Assembly (NCBI GenBank): GCA_900556465.1
Contig: USPK01000002.1
Span: 3,789-67,788 of the forward strand
DNA length: 64,000 nt
Origin: an uncultured Prevotella sp.
Lineage (GTDB): Bacteria > Bacteroidota > Bacteroidia > Bacteroidales > Bacteroidaceae
Direction: 5' to 3'
Numbering within the stretch: the first letter of the stretch is position 1; each line of letters opens with the position of its first letter. Under the pieces are notes generated by a model, which did no database searches, was not told the origin of the DNA, and saw only the letters and a list, made by a program, of their open reading frames with translations. The translations under genes were made by a program, and so were the position numbers. Below are positions 17,865 to 25,338 of this stretch, in pieces.

Positions 17865-19985
17865 TCAGTGACGGCGCGGCAGGTGGAGGCCCGTGCCGAA
17901 GAAGCCGGGGCGTTCCGGATCGGCGGCGGGCTCTTTCTTCATTTCGGGGTAGGCTATGCGCGTGTGGTAGATCGTCTTGAGGCTGTCGACGAGGACACGC
18001 TTGGCGTCGGCGATGTCGCGGAACGTGAGCGGGCACTCCCGGAAGCAGCCGTCGGCCAACTGGCCGTCGACGATGCGGTCTACGAGGGCGCGGATGCTCT
18101 CCTCGGTGTATTCCTTCAGGCTGCGGGAGGCGGCCTCGACGGCGTCGCACATCATGAGGATGGCCTGTTCGCGCGTCCAGGGATTGGGGCCCGGGTAGCT
18201 GAAGAGCTTGCGGTCTACCTCCTCGCCCGGGTGCTTGTTGCAGTACTGTATGTAGAAATATTTCGCGAGGCCTTTCCCGTGGTGCGTGGCTATGAAGTCG
18301 CGGATGACGCTCGGGAGGTGGTACTTCTCGGCCAGGCGCAGTCCGTCCGTGACGTGGCCGATGATGATCTGCGCGCTGCGCTCTTCGCTCAGGCTGTCGT
18401 GCGGGTTGACGCCGTTCTGGTTCTCGGTGAAGAAGGCCGGGTTGAGCATCTTGCCGATGTCGTGGTAGAGCGCGCCGGTGCGGACCAGTTGCGGCTTGGC
18501 GCCGATCTTGTCCGCCACCTCGGCGGCCAGGTTGGCCACCTGCATGGAGTGGTTGAACGTGCCCTGGGCCACCTTCGACATCTTTCGGAGGATGGGATTG
18601 TTGATATTGGTCAGTTCGACGAGCGTTACGCTGGAGGTGAAGCCGAAGAGGCGCTCGACGAGGTACATGAGCGGGTAGGCAAAGAGCATCAGGCCCCCGC
18701 CGATGACGATGTAGACGGCGCGCGAGCGGTCGAAGGCTTCCCAGTTGAGGCCCTGCGACATGTCGTAGCAGATGCTCACCACGAGGCCGGCGGCTACGAC
18801 GGCCGTCACCGTGCGCAGCAGCTGCGAGCGCTCCGTCAGTTCGCGCAGCGTGTAGATGGCCGTCAGGCCCGTCACCATCTGCCAGAGCATGAACTCGAAG
18901 GGGCTGTGGAGCGACAGGGCCGAGAGCAGCGACGACGTGATGAGCGCCACGAAGGCCGTGCGCGAGTCCATGAAGATGCGCGCAAAGATGGGGACAATCG
19001 TGTAAGGCACGAGGTAGACGCTATAAAAGTGGTGCTCCATCATGAGATAGGTCACGATGGGGAAAAACGTAATGAGCGAATAGAGCAGCATAATGGTGTG
19101 GGGCGAGCGGAGGTAGTCCCGGCGGAAGAGCTTCAGGTAGAAGTAGAGCAGCGACAGGATGACGAGGACCGAAGCCGTCTGCCCGGTGAAGACAAGCCAG
19201 AACCCCCGCGACGGGTCCATACGGCGTTCGCTTTCTTTCTTTAGGGAGTCGAGTATCTTCACATGCTCCGCGTTGACGATCTGCCCGCGGTCGATGATGA
19301 GCTGCCCGCTCTGTACCATGCCGCTGTAGGGGATGAGCTTCGCCAACTCGCCCTCGCGCTCCGAGCGCGTTTTCTCCTGGTCGATGGCCAGGTTGGGCGC
19401 CAGGTAGTTGTTGAGGTTGCAGGCCTGGAGCACGGCGTAGGAGACGCTGCCCGAGTCGCGCGACATGATGTAATCGTAGGCCGTGCGCGTGGTGCGTAGC
19501 CGGGAAAGTTCCATGTTAGTGGACTCCTGCCCCTGGATGATGCGCAGCCCCGGCGCCTCGGCGGCCTGCAGGCGCTCCAGCTGGCCGGCGTCGATGATGC
19601 CCTCGTCGTAGACCTGGCGGAACAGTTCCACCAGCCGCGGCAGGTAGTAGCCCGGCAAGCCCTTGAACTTCCCGGCGTAGAAGTCGTTGCGCAGGGCGCG
19701 GATGTTCTTTTCCGCCACCTGCCCGTCCAGGATGAAGTAGGGCCGGAAGCCGTGCATGACGCTGTCGCGCTCTTTCTTTATCTCCGCGTCGGTTTTGTAG
19801 ATGGGGAAGTCGTAGGAGGCGATGAGCTGCTGGTATCGCCAGGGCTTGTTCAACTCGTAGTCGTAGCCGAACTTGCTTTCCCGTGGAAAGAAATAGATAA
19901 GGGCTACGACGCAGACCAGCATCGTGGTGGAGAGGGTGAGCAGGCTCTTGCTCGAAGGCCTGCGCCAGTTGTTCGTGGAGTTCAT
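17865..19985 (-). CDS. 7TM-HD family membrane phosphohydrolase (PgpH-like)
   Basis: The 706-residue protein has an N-terminal anchor, a periplasmic 7TMR-HD extracellular domain (about 45-270), about seven membrane helices (about 270-450) and a cytoplasmic HD domain. The HD motif is ALYHDIGKMLNPAFFTENQNG, with further metal ligands in IIIGHVTDGLRLA and ATHHGKGLAKYFY. This matches the PgpH class of c-di-AMP phosphodiesterases; that activity is known for the family but not shown here. A Pro/charged C-terminus (ERPGFFGTGLHLPRRH) follows. It lies 68 nt after the sirtuin gene on the same strand, so the two may form one transcript. Confidence 0.9.
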   Translation of the reverse strand: MNSTNNWRRPSSKSLLTLSTTMLVCVVALIYFFPRESKFGYDYELNKPWRYQQLIASYDFPIYKTDAEIKKERDSVMHGFRPYFILDGQVAEKNIRALRNDFYAGKFKGLPGYYLPRLVELFRQVYDEGIIDAGQLERLQAAEAPGLRIIQGQESTNMELSRLRTTRTAYDYIMSRDSGSVSYAVLQACNLNNYLAPNLAIDQEKTRSEREGELAKLIPYSGMVQSGQLIIDRGQIVNAEHVKILDSLKKESERRMDPSRGFWLVFTGQTASVLVILSLLYFYLKLFRRDYLRSPHTIMLLYSLITFFPIVTYLMMEHHFYSVYLVPYTIVPIFARIFMDSRTAFVALITSSLLSALSLHSPFEFMLWQMVTGLTAIYTLRELTERSQLLRTVTAVVAAGLVVSICYDMSQGLNWEAFDRSRAVYIVIGGGLMLFAYPLMYLVERLFGFTSSVTLVELTNINNPILRKMSKVAQGTFNHSMQVANLAAEVADKIGAKPQLVRTGALYHDIGKMLNPAFFTENQNGVNPHDSLSEERSAQIIIGHVTDGLRLAEKYHLPSVIRDFIATHHGKGLAKYFYIQYCNKHPGEEVDRKLFSYPGPNPWTREQAILMMCDAVEAASRSLKEYTEESIRALVDRIVDGQLADGCFRECPLTFRDIADAKRVLVDSLKTIYHTRIAYPEMKKEPAADPERPGFFGTGLHLPRRH

Positions 19986-20053
19986 TGCGGAAATGTGTCA
20001 ATACGGCGGGCCGCAGGTGGATGGAACAGGGAAAGGAGAGGGCGGGCCGGCGG

Positions 20054-20764
20054 TCAGCGCTCCAGGCGCAGGCGGCGGGCCAGTTCGGCCACGCCGCGCG
20101 AGGCCACGTCGCGGATCACTTCCACGGGGCGGCCGGCGGGTACGCGCACCTCGTTGGGGTCGATGAGGTAGACGGGGCATCCGGCCGGCACGTAGTGGAC
20201 CAGTCCCGCCGCGGGGTAGACGTTGAGCGACGTGCCTATGATGGCGAAGACGTCGGCCTGTTCCACGGCGCGGGCCGCGTCGGTCAGCCGTGGGACGGCC
20301 TCGCCGAACCATACGATCCACGGACGCAGCAGCGACCCGTCCGCGGCCCGTTCGCCGTGCTTCACGTCGGGGTGTTCCGCCGTCAGGGTGCGCAGGCAGC
20401 GCGGGTTGTCCGGGTCGCGCGAGGAGCAGACCTTCATCAGCTCGCCGTGCAGGTGGATGACGTGCGACGAGCCGGCGCGTTCGTGCAAGTCGTCCACGTT
20501 CTGCGTCACGACGCACACGTCGAAGTCGCGCTCCAGGTCGGCCAGCAGCCTGTGGCCCTCGTTGGGCTGGGCCGTAACCAGCTGGCGCCGCAGCCCGTTG
20601 TAGAAGTCCGTGACCAAGTCCGGATTGGCCGCCCAGCCTTCCGGCGTGGCCACTTGCTCTACCGGATAACGCTCCCAGAGTCCTCCGCTGTCGCGGAACG
20701 TACTGAAGCCGCTTTCGGCGCTCATTCCCGCGCCGGTCAGCACTACGAGTCGTTTCTTTCCCAT
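20054..20764 (-). CDS. Sir2-family NAD-dependent protein deacylase
   Basis: The 236-residue sirtuin starts MGKKRLVVLTGAGMSAESG and has GAGMSAESGFSTFRDSGGLW, TQNVDDLHERAG, HLHGEL and IIGTSLNVYPAAGL, covering NAD binding and the catalytic His. It removes acyl groups from lysines using NAD+. The usual two CxxC pairs of the zinc module are absent: the segment reads CSSRDPDNPRCLRTL with only two cysteines, which I recall as normal for Bacteroidales relatives. The ATG at 20764 gives the conserved start. A TAACTTTG -7 box lies 19 nt upstream, and the gene is divergent from the first FKBP gene. Confidence 0.92.
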   Translation of the reverse strand: MGKKRLVVLTGAGMSAESGFSTFRDSGGLWERYPVEQVATPEGWAANPDLVTDFYNGLRRQLVTAQPNEGHRLLADLERDFDVCVVTQNVDDLHERAGSSHVIHLHGELMKVCSSRDPDNPRCLRTLTAEHPDVKHGERAADGSLLRPWIVWFGEAVPRLTDAARAVEQADVFAIIGTSLNVYPAAGLVHYVPAGCPVYLIDPNEVRVPAGRPVEVIRDVASRGVAELARRLRLER

Positions 20765-20782
20765 AATGATGAATTTATTTAG

Positions 20783-20790
20783 CAAAGTTA
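20783..20790 (-). promoter_or_regulatory. -7 promoter element for the sirtuin gene
   Basis: The minus strand reads TAACTTTG, an exact TAnnTTTG match ending 18 bp before the ATG, so the leader would be very short. No -33 TTTG is seen at 19 bp. Confidence 0.5.
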
Positions 20791-20937
20791 CTCAAAAAAA
20801 TGGAAGTAGGTCCCGAAGTGTGCCGATAGTGGGAAAATATTTTTCCTGTCCGGGCCGTCCGGGCCCTCCAGGGCCTCCGGCGGCTGCACTACGGCATAAA
20901 AAGCGCGGAAATCATGCCGTTGATGAAAAAATAGTTG

Positions 20938-20945
20938 TAATTTTG
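20938..20945 (+). promoter_or_regulatory. -7 promoter element for the FKBP gene cluster
   Basis: TAATTTTG matches TAnnTTTG and ends 36 bp before the first FKBP ATG. The -33 box is weak. Confidence 0.5.
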
Positions 20946-20981
20946 CCGCGCATAACCGTTTTCTTGACAATAAATTATCCT

Positions 20982-21566
20982 ATGGAGAAGATCAGTTACG
21001 CCCTGGGCATGGTCATAGGCCACAACCTGAAGGGCATGAACGTGTCGGGCCTGGAGGCTACGGACTTCGCGCAGGGCGTTAGCGACGTCCTGTCCGGGCA
21101 TAGTGCCGCCCTGGGCGACGAAGAGGCCCGCCGCATCGTTACCGAATACTTGCAGCAATGCGAAGCAGCCCGCGCCGACCAGGCCCGCAAGGCCGGCGAA
21201 GCCTTCCTGGCCGCCAACGCCGGCAAAGAGGGCGTGACGGTGCTCCCCAGCGGACTGCAATACACGGTCCTGGCCCAGGGAACCGGCCGCCGGCCCGGGC
21301 CCACTGACCACGTAAAGTGCCACTACGAGGGAACGCTCGTCGACGGCACAGTCTTTGACTCGTCCTACCGCCGCGGCGAGCCGGCCACCTTCCCCCTCGA
21401 CGGCGTCATCCGCGGATGGACCGAGGGGCTGCAACTCATGCAGGAGGGCGCGAAGTACCGCTTCTTCATTCCCTACCAACTGGGCTACGGCGCACGCGGT
21501 GCCGGGCAGGACATACCGCCCTACGCCGCCCTCGTGTTCGACGTAGAGCTGATAGAAGTCCTCTGA
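20982..21566 (+). CDS. FKBP-type peptidyl-prolyl isomerase 1
   Basis: The 194-residue protein has a dimerising N-terminal FKBP_N helix region (MEKISYALGMVIGHNLKGM) and a C-terminal FKBP domain with [49 protein letters not shown] and YAALVFDVELIEVL. It lacks a signal peptide in this start choice, so it is probably cytoplasmic, unlike its two neighbours. It speeds cis-trans isomerisation of prolyl bonds. An upstream open stretch to 20766 does not look like protein, so ATG 20982 was used. First of three tandem FKBP genes on the plus strand. Confidence 0.92.
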   Translation: MEKISYALGMVIGHNLKGMNVSGLEATDFAQGVSDVLSGHSAALGDEEARRIVTEYLQQCEAARADQARKAGEAFLAANAGKEGVTVLPSGLQYTVLAQGTGRRPGPTDHVKCHYEGTLVDGTVFDSSYRRGEPATFPLDGVIRGWTEGLQLMQEGAKYRFFIPYQLGYGARGAGQDIPPYAALVFDVELIEVL

Positions 21567-21627
21567 TTCCCACCGGCCGCAGCAGTGGCCGACTATCCCG
21601 AAAATCTTACAAAATCAATTCATACGT

Positions 21628-22539
21628 ATGAAGAAAGTATTCTGGGCAACTGCGATTGCCGCCACGGCGCTGTTGAGCGCCTGCAACAACCGGCCGACTT
21701 CGGCCAACCTTAAGTCGGAAGCCGACACGCTGAGCTATGAAATCGGCATGGTCGATGCGCCTTCAGAGGCCGACCTGGTGCGTTACATCTCCGACCCGCG
21801 CGTGGGCAGCGACAGCACTTATCTTGACGAGTTCCTCAAAGGCTTTGCCGACGGCATGACGGCCGCGAAGGACAAGAAGACGGCCGCCTACACCGCCGGC
21901 TTGCAGGCCGGCGCGCAGATGCGCACCCAGCTCACGCAGATCGAGCAGATGGTCTACGGGGGTGACTCCACGAAGCAGCTCAGCGTGCAGAACTATCTCG
22001 CGGGCTTCAACCACGGCGTCTCCGGCAAGAAGACGGCCCTCATGGTCGACGGCAAGCCCGTAGACAAAATGAAGGCCGGCGAACTGGCCAACGAGAAAAT
22101 CCGCCAGATGATGGAGGCCGCGCTGGCTAAGCAACACGCCGCAGAGAAGCAGTCTGCCGACAGCTTCATGACGGCTAAGGCCAAAGAGGCAGGCGTACAG
22201 AAACTGCCCGGCGGAACGCTTTACAAGGTCCTCAAGGCCGGTGACGGTCCGAAGGCCAAGTTGGGTGAGACGGTCAACGTCGTATATGAAGGCCGCCTGA
22301 TGAACGGTCTCGTCTTCGACGCCTCGTCCAAGCATCCCGGCCCCGACGGGACGACGGTCCCCATGGTAGTGGGCAACAGCATTCCCGGTTTCGACGAAGC
22401 GCTCAAGGCTATGCCCGTCGGCTCCGAGTGGGAAGTCTACATCCCCTACGACCAGGGCTATGGCGCCCAGGGCGGTGGTCCGTTCCCTCCCTTCTCTGTC
22501 CTGATTTTCAAGGTTACGGCTGTCAGCATCGGTCGTTAA
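21628..22539 (+). CDS. FKBP-type peptidyl-prolyl isomerase 2, lipoprotein
   Basis: This 303-residue protein has a lipoprotein signal, MKKVFWATAIAATALLSACNN, with the lipobox LSAC. It should be anchored in a membrane facing the periplasm. The FKBP_N region holds a long helical segment (about 30-190). The C-terminal FKBP domain has VNVVYEGRLMNGLVFDASSKHP, SIPGFDEALKAMPVGSEWEVYIPYDQGYG and FSVLIFKVTAVS. Relative to its neighbours the active-site strand carries an insert (HPGPDGTTVPMVV). It is 61 nt after FKBP 1 and 92 nt before FKBP 3, so the three are probably one operon for envelope protein folding. Confidence 0.92.
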   Translation: MKKVFWATAIAATALLSACNNRPTSANLKSEADTLSYEIGMVDAPSEADLVRYISDPRVGSDSTYLDEFLKGFADGMTAAKDKKTAAYTAGLQAGAQMRTQLTQIEQMVYGGDSTKQLSVQNYLAGFNHGVSGKKTALMVDGKPVDKMKAGELANEKIRQMMEAALAKQHAAEKQSADSFMTAKAKEAGVQKLPGGTLYKVLKAGDGPKAKLGETVNVVYEGRLMNGLVFDASSKHPGPDGTTVPMVVGNSIPGFDEALKAMPVGSEWEVYIPYDQGYGAQGGGPFPPFSVLIFKVTAVSIGR

Positions 22540-22631
22540 TCCCGGCGTAAGCCCCAACCTCGGCCCCGCGTCCCGCCCGCTCCGGCGAAACGCGGGGCCG
22601 GAAGTAGTAAACAGAAAACCTCATATACGAA

Positions 22632-23510
22632 ATGAAAGCAATTAGCATTCTCATTTTTTCACTGGTGGCCGCAGGCGTCTGCTCGGCTGCCGGTCCGCGC
22701 AAGAAGAAGGCTGCCGCGCCGCAGCCCGTTGCCGAAAAACTCGCTCCCGTGCCCGCCGACACGTTCAGCTATGCCATGGGCGTGGCCCAGAGTCAGGGGC
22801 TGCGCGTCTACTTGCAGCAGCGCGAGGGCGTGGACAGCGCGCACCTCGCCTATGCCGTGAAGGCGCTCGCCGACGCCGCCGCCATGAACGAGGAACAGAT
22901 GCAGCAGCAGCTGGCCTACGCCGCCGGCCTCCGCATTGCCCTGATGAACCGCCTGCAAGTCATCCCCACGCTCAACCAGCAGGCCACCGGCAAGCGCGAC
23001 ACGACCTACACCGACCTGGCCCTCTTCACCCGCGGCCTCACCGACGCCCTCTCGGCCCGCAACGAGCTGACGGCCGACTCCGCCATGGCCATCGTGGAAC
23101 GCCAAATGGCCTACTACCAACAGCAACTCCGGGAGCGCAACGCCGCCTTTCTCGCCGAGAACGCGAAGCAGGACGGCGTGAAGACCACCCCGAGCGGCCT
23201 GCAGTATCGCGTAATCAAGCAGGGCACGGGCGCTATGGCCACCGACACGACCGAAGTGGAAGTACACTACGAGGGTAAGCTCATTGACGGCACCGTCTTC
23301 GACTCTTCCTACCGTCGCGGGAAGCCGGCCACCTTCCGCCCCGACCAGGTCATCAAGGGCTGGACCGAGGCGCTCAAGATGATGCCCGAGGGCTCCGTCT
23401 ACGAGCTCTACATCCCCTACAACCTGGGTTACGGCGAGCGCGGTACGCAGAGCATCCCGCCCTACTCCACGCTCATCTTCAAGGTCGAGCTGCTGAAGGT
23501 GAAGTCCTGA
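22632..23510 (+). CDS. FKBP-type peptidyl-prolyl isomerase 3, secreted
   Basis: The 292-residue protein has a signal peptide ([21 protein letters not shown]) followed by a basic KKK stretch. It has an FKBP_N helical region with [22 protein letters not shown] and an FKBP domain with [45 protein letters not shown] and [15 protein letters not shown]. It acts in the periplasm. The FKBP domain is closer to that of FKBP 1 (both have [11 protein letters not shown]) than to FKBP 2, suggesting local duplication. The stop lies 14 bp from the xerD stop on the other strand; its terminator is inside xerD. Confidence 0.93.
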   Translation: MKAISILIFSLVAAGVCSAAGPRKKKAAAPQPVAEKLAPVPADTFSYAMGVAQSQGLRVYLQQREGVDSAHLAYAVKALADAAAMNEEQMQQQLAYAAGLRIALMNRLQVIPTLNQQATGKRDTTYTDLALFTRGLTDALSARNELTADSAMAIVERQMAYYQQQLRERNAAFLAENAKQDGVKTTPSGLQYRVIKQGTGAMATDTTEVEVHYEGKLIDGTVFDSSYRRGKPATFRPDQVIKGWTEALKMMPEGSVYELYIPYNLGYGERGTQSIPPYSTLIFKVELLKVKS

Positions 23511-23524
23511 CCGCCTCGCGGCCG

Positions 23525-24724
23525 CTATACTTCTTCGCCCTGCGTCCCCTCCGGGTCGCGGGGCTTTTTTGTATCGTCGTCCGGGGCCGGACGGTCCTGG
23601 CGGTTGCGCGGAAAGTGGTCCAGCACCTGCTGCCGCAGGAAGGAGCGGTCCAGATGGGTGTAGATTTCCGTCGTCGTAATGCTCTCGTGCCCCAGCATGG
23701 CCTGGATGGCCCGCAGGTTGGCCCCGCCCTCCAGCAGGTGAGTGGCAAACGTGTGGCGGAAAGTGTGCGGACTGATGGTCTTACGGATGCCGGCCCGTTC
23801 GGCATAGAGCCGCACGTTGTGGAATACCGTGATGCGCGACAGACGTTTCCGCCGCAGCCGGCTCACAAAGACAAAGTCCTCCTCGCCCGGCCGGATGTCG
23901 ATGGCGCTGCGGTCCGCAAACCAGCGGCGTAGCTCCTCGGCCGCGCGGGGCGAGAGCGGGACCAGGCGCTGCTTGTCCCCCTTTCCCGTGACACGGATGA
24001 AGCCTTCGTCGAGAAAGAGGTCCGACAGGTGGAGCTGGCAAAGTTCGCTCACCCGTAGCCCGCAACTGTAAAGGAGTTCGATGATGGCCCGGTCGCGTTG
24101 CCCGTCGGGGTGCGCCAAGTCGATGGCGGCGATGATGCTGTCCACCTCTTCGAGCGTCAGCACTTCGGGCAGGTGGCGGCCTATGCGCGGCGACTGGAGC
24201 AACTCCGTGGGGTCGTGGTCGATGTAGCCGTCGAGCAACAGGTAGCGGTAGAGCGCCCGCACGCCCGAGAGGACGCGCGCCACGCTCCGTGGCGCGATGC
24301 CGGCGTCGTGGAGCAGCCAGGCGAAGCGGTGGAGCCCGTCGAGCGTCACCGCCGTCACGTCCGTCTGCGCGTCGAGCAGGTATTCCAGGAAGCGTTCCGC
24401 GTCGCGGCAGTAGGCCTCGCGCGTGTTGTCCGACAGGCCGCGCTCCAGCAGCAGGTAGTTGGCGAACCGCTCCAGCAGCCGCTCCCCCTGCGCCGCGCTT
24501 TTCCCGGCGCCCGCGGCCGCGGACTGTTCCGCCGGGCCCGCGGCCGGTTCCGCCAGGGTGGGGGACTGTTCCGCCGCGGTTAGTTGCGGCGCCGACGGGG
24601 CTAGGGCTAGTTTTTCCTGGGCTAGGGCCAGTTTTTTCTGGGCTAAGGCCCGTTGCTCCCGGGCCGGGGCCCGCCGCCGGCCCGCGGCGGGCTGTGAAAA
24701 TTCCGACACTTCTTTTTCTGCCAT
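23525..24724 (-). CDS. xerD: Tyrosine recombinase XerD-like with repeat-encoded N-terminal extension
   Basis: The 399-residue integrase has an SAM-like N-terminal core domain (LLERFANYLLLERGLSDNTREAY, from about residue 82) and the catalytic domain. Visible catalytic residues are Arg in LLYSCGLRVSELCQL, the HxxR of SPHTFRHTFATHLLEGG, and the Tyr of STTTEIYTHLD-like ITTTEIYTHLD. XerC/D proteins resolve chromosome dimers at dif. The first 80 residues are unusual: residues 25-46 (ALAQKKLALAQEKLALAP) are encoded by 21R copy 4. No other Met precedes the core, so either the extension is translated or a GTG/TTG start lies downstream. Divergent from aroQ; whether XerC or XerD is not decided by sequence alone. 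Confidence 0.9.
   Translation of the reverse strand: MAEKEVSEFSQPAAGRRRAPAREQRALAQKKLALAQEKLALAPSAPQLTAAEQSPTLAEPAAGPAEQSAAAGAGKSAAQGERLLERFANYLLLERGLSDNTREAYCRDAERFLEYLLDAQTDVTAVTLDGLHRFAWLLHDAGIAPRSVARVLSGVRALYRYLLLDGYIDHDPTELLQSPRIGRHLPEVLTLEEVDSIIAAIDLAHPDGQRDRAIIELLYSCGLRVSELCQLHLSDLFLDEGFIRVTGKGDKQRLVPLSPRAAEELRRWFADRSAIDIRPGEEDFVFVSRLRRKRLSRITVFHNVRLYAERAGIRKTISPHTFRHTFATHLLEGGANLRAIQAMLGHESITTTEIYTHLDRSFLRQQVLDHFPRNRQDRPAPDDDTKKPRDPEGTQGEEV
23537..23570 (+). terminator. Intrinsic terminator for the FKBP cluster, inside the xerD 3' end
   Basis: GCCCTGCG (23537-23544) pairs with CGCGGGGC (23557-23564), with one G-T pair, and is followed by TTTTTT (23565-23570). It serves the plus-strand FKBP genes while lying within the coding sequence for the XerD C-terminus. 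Confidence 0.75.
24591..24653. repeat. 21R interspersed repeat, copy 4, within xerD coding sequence
   Basis: Three 21-bp units lie inside the xerD reading frame. On the minus strand each box ends in A-rich linkers, giving Gln-Lys-Lys-Leu and Gln-Glu-Lys-Leu heptads. The tail GCCGCAACT follows on the minus strand. None of the three boxes is inverted relative to the others. This is the only copy inside a gene. Confidence 0.88.
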
Positions 24725-24736
24725 ATCCTTTTTTTG

Positions 24737-24744
24737 TACCTTTG
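24737..24744 (+). promoter_or_regulatory. -7 promoter element for aroQ
   Basis: TACCTTTG matches TAnnTTTG on the plus strand, after a T-rich stretch; TTTT lies at the -33 position. It begins only 12 bp upstream of the xerD ATG on the other strand. Confidence 0.55.
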
Positions 24745-24788
24745 CAGGGCAACGTCGGGAAGCGTGCCGCTATGCCGTTGCCCGACGA

Positions 24789-24796
24789 CAAAGGTA
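24789..24796 (-). promoter_or_regulatory. -7 promoter element for xerD
   Basis: The minus strand reads TACCTTTG about 65 bp before the xerD ATG at 24724. The xerD and aroQ promoters thus overlap in opposite directions, so the two genes may influence each other. Confidence 0.5.
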
Positions 24797-24816
24797 AACT
24801 ATTTCCCGGAATACGT

Positions 24817-25263
24817 ATGGCAAAATGGAAGATTTTGATTCTGAACGGCCCGAACCTGAACCTGCTCGGGACGCGTGAGCCCGGCATTTACGGCACAGGC
24901 ACCATGGACGACTGCCTTGCCGCTCTGCGTCGCCGCTACCCGGAGGGGGAGCTCGACTACTATCAGAGCAACGTCGAGGGCTTTCTCATTGACCGCCTGC
25001 AGGCGGCGGCTGCCGACGGCACGCTGGGCGTTGTCTTCAACGCCGGGGCCTATACGCACACGTCCGTGGCCCTGCACGACGCCATCCGTTCCGTCAGCTA
25101 CCCCGTCGTAGAGGTTCACATCTCCAACGTACACCGTCGCGAGGACTTCCGTCGGCGTTCCCTGATAGCCCCGGCCTGCCTCGGCGTGGTCTGCGGCTTC
25201 GGGCTCGACTCCTACCGCCTGGCCGTGGAGGCCCTCCTGGCCGCCCGCGGCGCCCGGGACTGA
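24817..25263 (+). CDS. aroQ: 3-dehydroquinate dehydratase, type II
   Basis: The 148-residue protein starts MAKWKILILNGPNLNLLGTREPGIYG and has FNAGAYTHTSVALHDAI and VVEVHISNVHRREDFRR, the signature and active-site segments of dodecameric type II dehydroquinases. The catalytic Tyr (EPGIYG) and His (EVHISN) are present. It makes 3-dehydroshikimate in the shikimate pathway. ATG 24817 was chosen because the conserved start begins there; the open frame upstream is antisense to xerD. pyk follows 75 bp downstream. Confidence 0.95.
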   Translation: MAKWKILILNGPNLNLLGTREPGIYGTGTMDDCLAALRRRYPEGELDYYQSNVEGFLIDRLQAAAADGTLGVVFNAGAYTHTSVALHDAIRSVSYPVVEVHISNVHRREDFRRRSLIAPACLGVVCGFGLDSYRLAVEALLAARGARD

Positions 25264-25338
25264 CCGCTGCCGGCCCGCGCGGCGGAGCGGCGCCACCCGT
25301 CCGCCGCGACGCTCCAACCGACATCTTTATCCCTACCC

